Positions 17,614 through 25,215 of a stretch of DNA of 64,000 nt are shown here, piece by piece. Under the pieces are notes generated by a model that searched no databases, was not told where the DNA came from, and saw only the letters and a program-made list of their open reading frames with translations. The position numbers and the translations under genes are program-made. The stretch comes from an uncultured Caldimonas sp. (GTDB lineage: Bacteria > Pseudomonadota > Gammaproteobacteria > Burkholderiales > Burkholderiaceae), in contig NZ_CAMLJQ010000019.1 in NCBI RefSeq assembly GCF_946480305.1, positions 1 to 64,000 on the forward strand. Direction: 5' to 3'. Each line of letters begins with the position of its first letter. The stretch's first letter is position 1.

Positions 17614-18837
17614 ATGTCTGCAAGCAACGACAAGCTCCGATCAGCTGCCGCCCTGTTGGGCTGCATCGACGCGGTGCGCAACGGCCCGGCACTGGCGGTG
17701 CTGCTCGGCACCTTTTCAGCCTCCGGCCTGCTGCTCGCGATGCTCGCGCAGGCGCTTGCAAGAGGGCAGGCGGCCACCTCCGTGCTCTACGGTCTGCTGG
17801 CGCTGGCGGTGGCGTTCTATGGCGGCAATGCGGCTGGCCTGCTGGTGATGGACGACGCCAAGGGCGTGCCCCGGCGCAGCGTGTTCGACGCATTCGGCGC
17901 CTCGCTGCGCACGGCGCACCGGCTGCTCGGCGCACTGCTGCTGATTGCGATCACCTATGCCGCCGGTGCCTTCGTGCTGGCCGTGGTGCTGCTGGTCTGC
18001 AAGACGCCGCTGCTGGGGCCGGTGGCCTTCACGCTCGTGCTGCCCGTTGCGGTGGTGGTGGTCGGCCTCGCGCTGCTGGCGCTGCCGACGGTCATCGTGC
18101 CGCTGGCGGCCCCCGCCGTCTGGGACGGAGCCGACACGCTGCAGTGCGTGAACCGCTTGTTCTCGATCGCCCGGCGCCAGTTGCTCGACGTGGCGTTGAT
18201 GATGTTGCTGGTCGGCGTGCTCGCCACGGTCATCGGGGCCCTGGTGATGTTCGTCGTGCTGGTCGGCGGGCAGACCGTGGCCCGGCTGTCGGCGCTGATC
18301 CTGGGGCCGGAGGCCTCGGCCGTGCAGCTGATGGCAGGGCTGAGGGGCTTCGGCGTGCGCAGCCTGGCCGGTGCCGGCGTGAACGTGGGGGCGAGTGCCT
18401 ACGCGGTGGCCGGAGTGATCGGGGGCGGCGTGGTGGCGACCATCGGCATGGTGCTGCCGGGCCTGGTGTATCTGCGTGGCGCCTGCGCGGTGTACCTGGT
18501 GCATCGCGACCGGGCAGCGCTGACGGCAGCGCCGGTGCAGCGCCCCATGCCGGCGCGCCACACGGCGGCACCGTCTGAACAACGCTCGCGCGGCCCGGCC
18601 CCACGCGGCATCCTGGAGCCGACGCGCGAGCCGAGCAGCCTCGACACGACGATCACGATGGCGCGGTCGCCGCTGCAGCACACGGAGCCGCACCCCCATA
18701 CGGTCGATGTGGACCTGCCGCTGGGCGACGTGGCGCCGGCAATGCGTTGTGCGGCATGCCGTCACCCGATGCTGGCCGCCGATCGCTTTTGCGGCGTGTG
18801 CGGCGCGCCGGTCGAGTCGCCACCCGGCGCAAGGTGA
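17614..18837 (+). CDS. Polytopic membrane protein with C-terminal zinc ribbon
   Basis: I do not recognise the family. The 407-residue product has about six hydrophobic segments between residues 20 and 300, a low-complexity linker, and a final zinc ribbon CAACRHPMLAADRFCGVCG near the C-terminus. The ribbon resembles those of the preceding gene, 54 bases upstream, so the two are probably co-transcribed and may form one complex. The start could be the GTG at 17578; I prefer the ATG at 17614 (MSASNDKLR). The stop overlaps the BtuF-like gene by one base. Confidence 0.75.
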   Translation: MSASNDKLRSAAALLGCIDAVRNGPALAVLLGTFSASGLLLAMLAQALARGQAATSVLYGLLALAVAFYGGNAAGLLVMDDAKGVPRRSVFDAFGASLRTAHRLLGALLLIAITYAAGAFVLAVVLLVCKTPLLGPVAFTLVLPVAVVVVGLALLALPTVIVPLAAPAVWDGADTLQCVNRLFSIARRQLLDVALMMLLVGVLATVIGALVMFVVLVGGQTVARLSALILGPEASAVQLMAGLRGFGVRSLAGAGVNVGASAYAVAGVIGGGVVATIGMVLPGLVYLRGACAVYLVHRDRAALTAAPVQRPMPARHTAAPSEQRSRGPAPRGILEPTREPSSLDTTITMARSPLQHTEPHPHTVDVDLPLGDVAPAMRCAACRHPMLAADRFCGVCGAPVESPPGAR

Positions 18838-19637
18838 TGCCGCGCATCGCGAGCCTGGTGCCGTCGGTCACCGAGCTGCTCGTGGCGCTGGGGCTGGCGC
18901 CGTACCTGGTGGCGCGCACCGGGTTCTGCATCCACCCGCGCGAGGTCGTGTCCGCCGTCCCGAAGGTGGGCGGCACGAAGGACGTGAACCTGCCGAAGCT
19001 GCGCGCGCTCGCGCCCACGCACGTGGTGGTCAACGTCGACGAGAACGAGCTGGCGACCGTCGAGGCGTTGCGCGAGTTCGTGCCGCACGTGGTGGTGACG
19101 CACCCCTGCGCGCCGCAGGACAACATCGAGCTGTATCGGCAGATGGTCGAGTGGTTCGGCAACCTGCCTGGCGTGCGCGAGCGGGCCGAAGCGCTGCAGG
19201 CGGAGCTCGACGCGCAGCTGCGGCTCGCGGCGAGCCAGCGGTGGCCCGAGCGGCGGGTGCTGTATTGCATCTGGCGCGACCCCTGGATGACCGTGGCGCG
19301 CGACACCTACATCTCGCGCATGCTGGCGTTGGTCAACTGGCAGACCCTGCCCTCGATGGAAGGCGGCCCTTCGGGCGCGGCGCGCTACCCGGTGTTCGAT
19401 GGCAGCGAAGACTGGATCGCGAGCGTCGACGAGGTGTTGCTGAGCAGCGAGCCATACCGCTTCGGCAATCAGCACCTGGACGAAGTGCGTGCATGGCTGG
19501 GCCGGCGGGGCTGGCAAGGTGCGGTGCGGCGGGTCGACGGTGAGATGCTGAGCTGGTACGGCGCCCGGGCGCCGCAGGGCGTGGCCTACCTGTGCGGCTT
19601 GGCGCGTGATTCAAGTCCTGCCCCGGAGGGCCGATAA
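18837..19637 (+). CDS. BtuF-like cobalamin/metal-chelate binding protein
   Basis: The 266-residue product belongs to the helical-backbone metal-receptor superfamily: RIASLVPSVTELLVALG at the N-terminus, TGFCIHP, VPKVGGTKDVNLPKL and VVVNVDENEL match BtuF-type cobalamin binders. It has no signal peptide, so as read it would stay in the cytosol, unlike true BtuF. Its ATG overlaps the preceding stop by one base (TGATG). No BtuC or BtuD gene is nearby. A cobalamin adenosyltransferase lies 5.6 kb downstream. Confidence 0.8.
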   Translation: MPRIASLVPSVTELLVALGLAPYLVARTGFCIHPREVVSAVPKVGGTKDVNLPKLRALAPTHVVVNVDENELATVEALREFVPHVVVTHPCAPQDNIELYRQMVEWFGNLPGVRERAEALQAELDAQLRLAASQRWPERRVLYCIWRDPWMTVARDTYISRMLALVNWQTLPSMEGGPSGAARYPVFDGSEDWIASVDEVLLSSEPYRFGNQHLDEVRAWLGRRGWQGAVRRVDGEMLSWYGARAPQGVAYLCGLARDSSPAPEGR

Positions 19638-19659
19638 CGAGAAGCCGTACCCTTGCATC

Positions 19660-20817
19660 ATGCTTGACGCCCAGACGCTCTTCTTCTCGATGTGGGTCAA
19701 CGTGACCCTGACGAGCATCGCGCTGGTCGTGGGGGTGCATTGGGGGCAGAAGACGCGGCGCAGCGGCATTCATGCATGGAGCGCGGCGCTGCTGTGCCAG
19801 TCGGTCGGCTGGGCGTTGCTGATGCTGGCCTTCAAGGGCTTGCCGCGCGAGCTCTCCACGCTGGGGGCCGGTGCCCTCGTGGGCAGTGTGAGCTTCATGT
19901 ACGTCGCGGCGCAGTCCTACCTGGGCCGGCGGGTTCGCATGTGGTGGGCGGTCGGGCCGCCGGCTGTCGCCACGCTGGCGCACTGGCTCGTGTTCCAGCA
20001 CTTCGGGGCCCGCATCGCGGTCGTCAACGGCGTGCTCGGCGCGCAGATGGCCTGGCTGGCCTGGCTGCTGTTGCGGGCCGGTGGCGCCACCGGATGGCGC
20101 TGGCGCTGGCTGGCCGGTGCGGGCCTTGCGGCCTCGGCGCCGCTCGTGCTCGGCCGCATGGCCCTGGTGCTGTGGGCGCCCGAGCATTACCCGGCGTTCG
20201 ATTCGCCGCACTGGCTCAATGTGCTGGGGCTGGTGGTGAACAACGCCTGCCTGACCATCGGCACGCTGGCCTTTCTGCTGGCGCATCGCGACGAAGCCGA
20301 GCAGGCCTTGAAGCGGCTCGCCACCGTCGATGGCCTCACCGGCGTGCTCAACCGCCGCACGCTGCTTGAACGGGCCGACGAGCAGGCCCAGCTGGCGCGG
20401 CGGCACGGCCAGCCGCTCACCGTGCTGATGCTGGACCTGGACCATTTCAAGCAGATCAACGACACGCGCGGGCACCCCGCGGGCGACCGCGCGCTGGAGT
20501 TGTTCGCCGAGGCGCTGCGGCTCACCGTGCGGCAGCCGGACCTGGTCGGTCGGTACGGCGGCGAGGAGTTCTGCGTGGTGTTGACGATGTCGGGCCTCGA
20601 CGCTGCGCGGGAGGTCTATGCACGCCTGCGCGAAAGGCTGGCCAACGAGGTCGGCCCGCTGCTCGGTTTCACGATCGGTTTCAGTGCCGGCGCGACCACG
20701 CTGCAACCCGGCGACGCCGACCTGCGCCCCGTGATCGCACGCGCCGACCGGGCGTTGTATGCCGCCAAGGCCGGCGGGCGGGGCCGGCTCGTGCTGGACG
20801 GCACACATTCCGCCTGA
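19660..20817 (+). CDS. Membrane diguanylate cyclase (GGDEF)
   Basis: The enzyme makes cyclic di-GMP from two GTP. The 385-residue product has six to seven hydrophobic segments (about residues 1-215) followed by a GGDEF domain. The active-site motif is intact (GGEEF near residue 300), preceded by the inhibitory-site RxxD (RQPD) at the canonical spacing of five residues, so product feedback is likely. DLDHFKQINDTRGHPAGD and TIGFSAG are also typical. The ATG at 19660 starts MLDAQTLFF. No phosphodiesterase lies beside it. Confidence 0.93.
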   Translation: MLDAQTLFFSMWVNVTLTSIALVVGVHWGQKTRRSGIHAWSAALLCQSVGWALLMLAFKGLPRELSTLGAGALVGSVSFMYVAAQSYLGRRVRMWWAVGPPAVATLAHWLVFQHFGARIAVVNGVLGAQMAWLAWLLLRAGGATGWRWRWLAGAGLAASAPLVLGRMALVLWAPEHYPAFDSPHWLNVLGLVVNNACLTIGTLAFLLAHRDEAEQALKRLATVDGLTGVLNRRTLLERADEQAQLARRHGQPLTVLMLDLDHFKQINDTRGHPAGDRALELFAEALRLTVRQPDLVGRYGGEEFCVVLTMSGLDAAREVYARLRERLANEVGPLLGFTIGFSAGATTLQPGDADLRPVIARADRALYAAKAGGRGRLVLDGTHSA

Positions 20818-20870
20818 CGCCGCGCCCCTGCTGGTCGCGCGGGGTTGGGGCCGACGCCTACAATCGATTC

Positions 20871-22334
20871 ATGATTTCGCGCGAACCCACCCTCGAACGC
20901 CTGGCCATTGCCAAGTCATTGCTGCTCGAACCCTTCGGGCTCGACGAGACACAGCTCGCGCAGGCGTTGCGGGTGATCGGCGAGCACCGCATCGACGACG
21001 CCGACCTCTACTTCCAGTACACGCGCAGCGAAGGCTGGAGCCTGGAGGAGGGCATCGTGAAGTCCGGCAGCTTCGGCATCGACCAGGGCGTGGGCGTGCG
21101 TGCGGTGGCCGGCGAGAAAACCGCGTTCGCGTATTCCGACGACATCTCCGAGGCCGCGCTGCTCGACGCGGCGCGCACCGTGCGCACCATCGCCGCCGCC
21201 GGCCAGAGCCGCCGCGTGAAGGTGGGCGGCGCCGGCAACGTGGCCGGCAGCCGGGTGCTCTATGCGCCGATGGACCCGATCGCCACGCTCGACAGCACGC
21301 AGAAGGTGGCGTTGCTCGAGCGCGTCGAGAAGCTGGCCCGCGCCCGCGACCCGCGCGTCGTGCAGGTCATGGCCGGCCTGATGGGCGAATACGACGTGGT
21401 GCTGGTGGCGCGCGCCGACGGCACCATCGCGGCCGACGTGCGGCCGCTCGTGCGCCTGTCGGTGACGGTGATCGCCGAGCAGAACGGGCGCCGGGAAGTC
21501 GGCTCCGGTGGCGGCGGCGGCCGCTTCGGGCTGGGCTACTTCCAGGACAACGTGATCGAGGAATACGTCAACGACGCCGTGAATGCCGCGCTGACCAACC
21601 TCGAAAGCCGCCCGGCCCCGGCCGGCGAGATGACCGTGGTGCTCGGCCCCGGCTGGCCGGGCGTGCTGCTGCACGAGGCGATCGGTCATGGCCTCGAAGG
21701 CGACTTCAACCGCAAAGGCTCGAGTGCGTTCTCGGGCCGCATCGGCGAGCGCGTGGCGGCCAAGGGTGTCACGGTGCTGGACGACGGCACCATCCCCGAC
21801 CGGCGCGGCTCGCTCAATATCGACGACGAAGGCAACGCGTCGCAGCGCAACGTGCTGATCGAGGACGGCATCCTGAAGGGCTACATCCAGGACGCGATGA
21901 ATGCGCGCCTGATGCGCGTCAAGCCCACCGGCAACGGCCGCCGCGAGAGCTATGCCCACGTCCCGATGCCGCGCATGACCAACACCTACATGCTGGCCGG
22001 CGACAAGACGCGCGACGAGATCGTCGCGAGCATGAAGAAGGGGCTGTACGCCACCAACTTCGGCGGCGGCCAGGTCGACATCACGAGTGGCAAGTTCGTG
22101 TTCTCGGCGAGCGAGGCCTACTGGGTCGAGAACGGCAAGATCCAGTACCCGGTGAAGGGCGCCACCATCATCGGCAACGGCCCCGACGCGCTGACCCGCG
22201 TGACGATGATCGGCAACGACCTCGAACTCGATACCGGCGTGGGCACCTGCGGCAAGGAAGGCCAGAGCGTGCCGGTCGGTGTCGGCCAGCCGACGCTGCG
22301 CATCGATGGGCTGACGGTCGGCGGCACCGCCTGA
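20871..22334 (+). CDS. tldD: Metalloprotease TldD
   Basis: TldD works with TldE/PmbA as a heterodimeric metalloprotease that degrades unfolded peptides, for example in CcdA turnover and microcin maturation. The 487-residue product contains the zinc-binding HEAIGHGLEGD near residue 267, plus GKEGQSVPVGVGQPTLRI near the end. The length fits. No pmbA gene is in the window, so its partner must lie elsewhere. A hypothetical gene follows after 130 bases. Confidence 0.96.
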   Translation: MISREPTLERLAIAKSLLLEPFGLDETQLAQALRVIGEHRIDDADLYFQYTRSEGWSLEEGIVKSGSFGIDQGVGVRAVAGEKTAFAYSDDISEAALLDAARTVRTIAAAGQSRRVKVGGAGNVAGSRVLYAPMDPIATLDSTQKVALLERVEKLARARDPRVVQVMAGLMGEYDVVLVARADGTIAADVRPLVRLSVTVIAEQNGRREVGSGGGGGRFGLGYFQDNVIEEYVNDAVNAALTNLESRPAPAGEMTVVLGPGWPGVLLHEAIGHGLEGDFNRKGSSAFSGRIGERVAAKGVTVLDDGTIPDRRGSLNIDDEGNASQRNVLIEDGILKGYIQDAMNARLMRVKPTGNGRRESYAHVPMPRMTNTYMLAGDKTRDEIVASMKKGLYATNFGGGQVDITSGKFVFSASEAYWVENGKIQYPVKGATIIGNGPDALTRVTMIGNDLELDTGVGTCGKEGQSVPVGVGQPTLRIDGLTVGGTA

Positions 22335-22464
22335 CCTGCGCCATCCCGCGCGGCTTCGAGAGCTTTCTCACGCCGGCCGCCGCTGTAGGACGGCATGCCT
22401 TGCACCCCCGTGGGCGAGCCGCTACGCTGGTGCGTCCAGGGGCCCCCATGCCTTTGGGTCTGCC

Positions 22465-22959
22465 ATGTCCGAAGATCCGCCGCCGCCCCCTGCACCACGC
22501 CCTCCGCCCGACCCGGCGGTGCTGGAGCGTGCCGAGCGCGTCAACAACGACCTGATGAAGTTCGTGCGCCAGGTGCGCACGGCCACGGGGCCGGTGCGCG
22601 CCAAGCTGCAGCAGGACATGCGCGCGCGGCTCGAGGCCGAGCGCGCCGCGCTGCTCGGCGGGCGGCACGTGCTGCCCGAGACGCTGCGCCACTATGCGGT
22701 GACCTTCACCGAGGTGCAGTGGATGCTCGATGCGTGGATCGAAGCCACCGAGCGCAACAAGGACGACCAGGAGTACCGCCGCGATTTCGTCGACGTGGCG
22801 ACCCGCATGCTCGGTGAACTCGAGGTGCTGCGGCAGCCCGACCCGGCGCTCGATCCGCCCGGGCGCCGCCCCGGCTGGTGGTCGGCCATCACCCGCGGCC
22901 TGCGCCCCGGCGAGGCCCCGGACGCGCGAGACCCCGGCGATCCGGACCTGGTCATTTGA
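22465..22959 (+). CDS. Hypothetical helical protein with Pro-rich start
   Basis: I do not recognise this 164-residue protein. It has a Pro-rich N-terminus (residues 5-18), a charged mostly helical middle (VNNDLMKFVRQVRTATGPV to ATRMLGELEVL), and a Pro/Gly/Asp-rich tail. It has no membrane segment or signal peptide. Its codon bias matches its neighbours, which supports it being a real gene. A REP-like element follows the stop by two bases. Confidence 0.65.
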   Translation: MSEDPPPPPAPRPPPDPAVLERAERVNNDLMKFVRQVRTATGPVRAKLQQDMRARLEAERAALLGGRHVLPETLRHYAVTFTEVQWMLDAWIEATERNKDDQEYRRDFVDVATRMLGELEVLRQPDPALDPPGRRPGWWSAITRGLRPGEAPDARDPGDPDLVI

Positions 22960-22961
22960 CC

Positions 22962-23032
22962 CACCCCTACGGCCTTCGGCCGCCCCTCGAGGGGCGACGC
23001 TGACGGACCGGCGAAGCCGGATCCGTGGCGTC
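22962..23032. repeat. REP-like palindromic element, copy 2
   Basis: This second copy of the 4120-4190 element begins just after the upstream stop codon with CCACCCCTAC. It has GGCC/GGCC and CCCCTCGAGGGG hairpins, then a long stem from GACGC (22996-23000) to GCGTC (23028-23032) around CCGGCGAAGCCGG. Compared with copy 1 (GGCAC/GTGCC), both arms changed together, so pairing is conserved. Confidence 0.75.
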
Positions 23033-23074
23033 ACTCGGGCGGAGCCGTTGCTGATCGTGCGGTTGCTTGTGCGC

Positions 23075-23105
23075 TTGACGCGCTGTGGCGGGTGCGTGCT
23101 ACATT
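23075..23105 (+). promoter_or_regulatory. Putative promoter of the aroG leader
   Basis: TTGACG (23075-23080) and TACATT (23100-23105) resemble sigma-70 -35 and -10 boxes with a longish 19-base spacer. Transcription would start near 23111-23113, at the start codon of the leader peptide. It is a prediction only. Confidence 0.5.
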
Positions 23106-23112
23106 ACCGCCC

Positions 23113-23190
23113 ATGCTTCGCGCAGCCCGCTTCTTCTTCTTTTACTTTTGGTTCTCGCACCGCACCGGCGGAGGAGAGGCAAGCGCGTAA
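23113..23190 (+). CDS. Aromatic-amino-acid leader peptide of aroG
   Basis: A 25-codon reading frame, ATG at 23113 to TAA at 23188-23190, encodes MLRAARFFFFYFWFSHRTGG followed by GEASA. Eight of eight consecutive codons (23131-23154) are aromatic: four Phe, Tyr, Phe, Trp, Phe. This is the hallmark of a ribosome-stalling attenuation peptide. It lies 130 bases ahead of DAHP synthase and 26 bases before a strong intrinsic terminator. Its 3' end contains CCGGCGG (23165-23171), able to pair with the left arm of that terminator. No ribosome-binding site precedes the ATG, and the predicted transcript starts at or within a few bases of it, so it may be translated leaderless. I infer that shortage of charged tRNA-Phe, -Tyr or -Trp raises aroG expression. 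Confidence 0.82.
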   Translation: MLRAARFFFFYFWFSHRTGGGEASA

Positions 23191-23216
23191 CCGAAGACGA
23201 GCGAACCGAATCCGAG

Positions 23217-23249
23217 AAACCGCCGGCAGTGCCCGGCGGTTTTTTTTTT
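23217..23249 (+). terminator. Attenuator terminator in the aroG leader
   Basis: AAACCGCCGG (23217-23226) pairs with CCGGCGGTTT (23233-23242) around a six-base loop, followed by a run of ten T (23240-23249). It lies between the aromatic leader peptide and aroG. The left arm CCGCCGG (23220-23226) can instead pair with CCGGCGG at 23165-23171, giving an antiterminator. Confidence 0.88.
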
Positions 23250-23320
23250 GCCCCGGCGCCCGTCTCGAGAAGCAGGAACGCTCCCCCTCAACGACACACA
23301 CCGATAGGAGCCCGAGTCCC

Positions 23321-24439
23321 ATGAACGCCAAGTCCACCAGCGCCGTCGAGGGTTGGTATGCGCCGATCGACAAGACCTCGCAGACCGACGACGAAAGGAT
23401 CAAGGACGTGACCCCGCTGCCGCCGCCGGAGCACCTGATCCGCTTCTTCCCCATCCGGGGCACCTCGGTCGAGACGCTGGTGGGCGACACGCGCCAGCAC
23501 ATCCGCAAGATCATGAACCACAAGGACGACCGGTTGCTGGTCGTCATCGGGCCGTGTTCCATCCACGATCCGGCCGCCGCGGTGGACTACGCGCGGCGCC
23601 TGCTGGTGCAGCGCGAGAAGTACGCCGGCACGCTGGAGATCGTGATGCGCGTGTACTTCGAGAAGCCGCGCACCACGGTCGGCTGGAAGGGGCTGATCAA
23701 CGACCCCTACCTCGACGAGAGCTACCGCATCGACGAAGGCCTGCGCATCGCGCGCCAGCTGCTGATCGACATCAACCGCCTCGGGATGCCGGCCGGCAGC
23801 GAGTTCCTCGACGTGATCTCGCCGCAGTACATCGGCGACCTGATTGCCTGGGGCGCGATCGGTGCGCGCACCACGGAAAGCCAGGTACATCGCGAACTGG
23901 CCTCCGGCATCTCGGCGCCGATCGGCTTCAAGAACGGCACCGACGGCAACATCAAGATCGCGACCGACGCGATCCAGGCTGCGGGCCGCCCGCACCACTT
24001 CCTGTCGGTGCACAAGAACGGGCAGGTGGCGATCGTCGAGACCAAGGGCAACAAGGACTGCCACGTGATCCTGCGCGGCGGCAAGGCGCCGAACTATGAC
24101 GCGCAAAGCGTCGAGGCGGCCTGCCGTGACCTCGAGGCGGCCAAGCTGCCGTGCTCGCTGATGGTGGACTGCTCGCATGCCAACTCCAGCAAGCAGCATG
24201 AGCGCCAGATCGACGTGGCGCGCGACATCGCCGGTCAGATCGCTGGAGGCTCCAAGCGCGTCTTCGGCGTGATGGTGGAAAGCCACCTGCACGGCGGCGC
24301 CCAGAAGTTCACGCCTGGGAAGGACGACCCGCGCAAGCTGGAATACGGCAAGAGCATCACCGATGCCTGTATCGGCTGGGACGACTCGCTCGAGGTGCTC
24401 GAGGTGTTGTCGAACGCTGTGAAGCGCCGTCGCGGCTGA
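23321..24439 (+). CDS. aroG: 3-deoxy-7-phosphoheptulonate (DAHP) synthase, class I
   Basis: DAHP synthase condenses PEP and erythrose 4-phosphate, the first step of aromatic amino acid synthesis. The 372-residue product is a class I-alpha AroF/G/H type: VVIGPCSIHDP, PRTTVGWKGLINDP, SGISAPIGFKNGTDGN, LMVDCSHANSSK and GVMVESHL are all present. The ATG at 23321 follows ATAGGAG. It stands alone, with an aromatic leader peptide and attenuator ahead. Which amino acid inhibits the enzyme cannot be read safely; the leader, rich in Phe with Tyr and Trp, suggests control by all three at the transcript level. Confidence 0.97.
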   Translation: MNAKSTSAVEGWYAPIDKTSQTDDERIKDVTPLPPPEHLIRFFPIRGTSVETLVGDTRQHIRKIMNHKDDRLLVVIGPCSIHDPAAAVDYARRLLVQREKYAGTLEIVMRVYFEKPRTTVGWKGLINDPYLDESYRIDEGLRIARQLLIDINRLGMPAGSEFLDVISPQYIGDLIAWGAIGARTTESQVHRELASGISAPIGFKNGTDGNIKIATDAIQAAGRPHHFLSVHKNGQVAIVETKGNKDCHVILRGGKAPNYDAQSVEAACRDLEAAKLPCSLMVDCSHANSSKQHERQIDVARDIAGQIAGGSKRVFGVMVESHLHGGAQKFTPGKDDPRKLEYGKSITDACIGWDDSLEVLEVLSNAVKRRRG

Positions 24440-24872
24440 AACAAGGCCCGGGGCTCTGCTGGCGGTGTTTGTAAAGCCGGTAAGGGGCGGCAAGAAGGCT
24501 GGCTTGGCACGATCGGGTGTAGTGCAATCGTTTTGTGCGAGCCGCGCGGTCGGGGTTTTCGGTGCTCTGGCGCCGTGGCGGTGCGGGGCACATGGAGCGT
24601 CGGGTGCATGACCGTCGCTCGTCTCCTTGTTGAACTGATTTCCCTCAGCAGAGCCCACGTCGAGTGGGATACGCCCGCCTCGGTCCCCACCAGGACCTTG
24701 GCGGGATTTTTTTGCCCTTCCGCTTCGGCAGGCACGTTAGTGAGTGTGTGCTCGCTATGATGCTGTGGTTGAAATCTTGTTGTAAGCCGCGTAAAGCAGC
24801 GCAAAACCGCGTGCATCGCACGCCGGGCCCCGGTTCAATGGCCGCTTGTTCAACGAGACTGAGGAACGCTCC
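24440..24872 (+). other. Gap between aroG and the EF-hand gene, with two hairpins
   Basis: This 433-base spacer has no convincing gene. It contains a small hairpin CCCAC/GTGGG (24654-24668) and then an intrinsic terminator at 24674-24713. The distance from the aroG stop (over 230 bases) is long for a simple 3' UTR, so a small RNA ending here is possible. From 24730 to 24790 it is AT-richer, with a good -10 TATGAT (24756-24761) for the EF-hand gene but a weak -35. Confidence 0.5.
24674..24713 (+). terminator. Intrinsic terminator downstream of aroG
   Basis: CCCGCC (24674-24679) pairs with GGCGGG (24700-24705), and inside it GGTCC (24682-24686) pairs with GGACC (24693-24697). Seven T follow at 24707-24713. 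Confidence 0.88.
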
Positions 24873-25211
24873 ATGACGCGACCCTCCGAACGCCTTGAGC
24901 GTTGTTTCGACAAGACGATGGTGGTGCACGCGAAGCGCGTGGTCGCCCTGACGCTGGCCGCGCTGGCGGTGACCGCACACGCCCAGACCACGCCGGCGCC
25001 CGGTCAGCGCTCGGCGGGTCAAGGGCCGAGCGACGCGTCGATCGAGGCCTTGTTCAAGCGTGTCGACACGAACGGCGACGGTCAACTCAGCGCTGAGGAA
25101 GCGACCCGCCTGCCGGCGATTTCGGCCCGCTTCGAAGAGATCGACGCGGATCGCGACGGCCAGCTGAACGCGTCGGAATTCCACACCGGCGCAACGGCGC
25201 CGATGCGGTGA
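24873..25211 (+). CDS. Secreted EF-hand calcium-binding protein
   Basis: The 112-residue product has a signal-like N-terminus: a basic start, then VVALTLAALAVTAHAQ with cleavage after AHAQ. Two EF-hand loops follow, DTNGDGQLSAEE and DADRDGQLNASE, with acidic residues at the calcium positions. It is probably periplasmic and binds calcium. Other starts are possible; I chose the ATG at 24873 because GAGGA (24861-24865) lies seven bases before it. The positively charged stretch before the hydrophobic core is longer than usual, and an internal ATG in KTMVVHAKR could be the true start. Confidence 0.85.
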   Translation: MTRPSERLERCFDKTMVVHAKRVVALTLAALAVTAHAQTTPAPGQRSAGQGPSDASIEALFKRVDTNGDGQLSAEEATRLPAISARFEEIDADRDGQLNASEFHTGATAPMR

Positions 25212-25215
25212 GGGC

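Noticed and set aside
23085..23324. A 79-codon frame overlapping the aroG leader
   Set aside because: It runs through the terminator and into the aroG start; the 25-codon aromatic frame explains the region better.
24608..24760. A second leader peptide (MTVARLLVELISLS...) before the terminator at 24674
   Set aside because: The frame runs through the terminator, has no run of one amino acid codon, and no biosynthetic gene follows.
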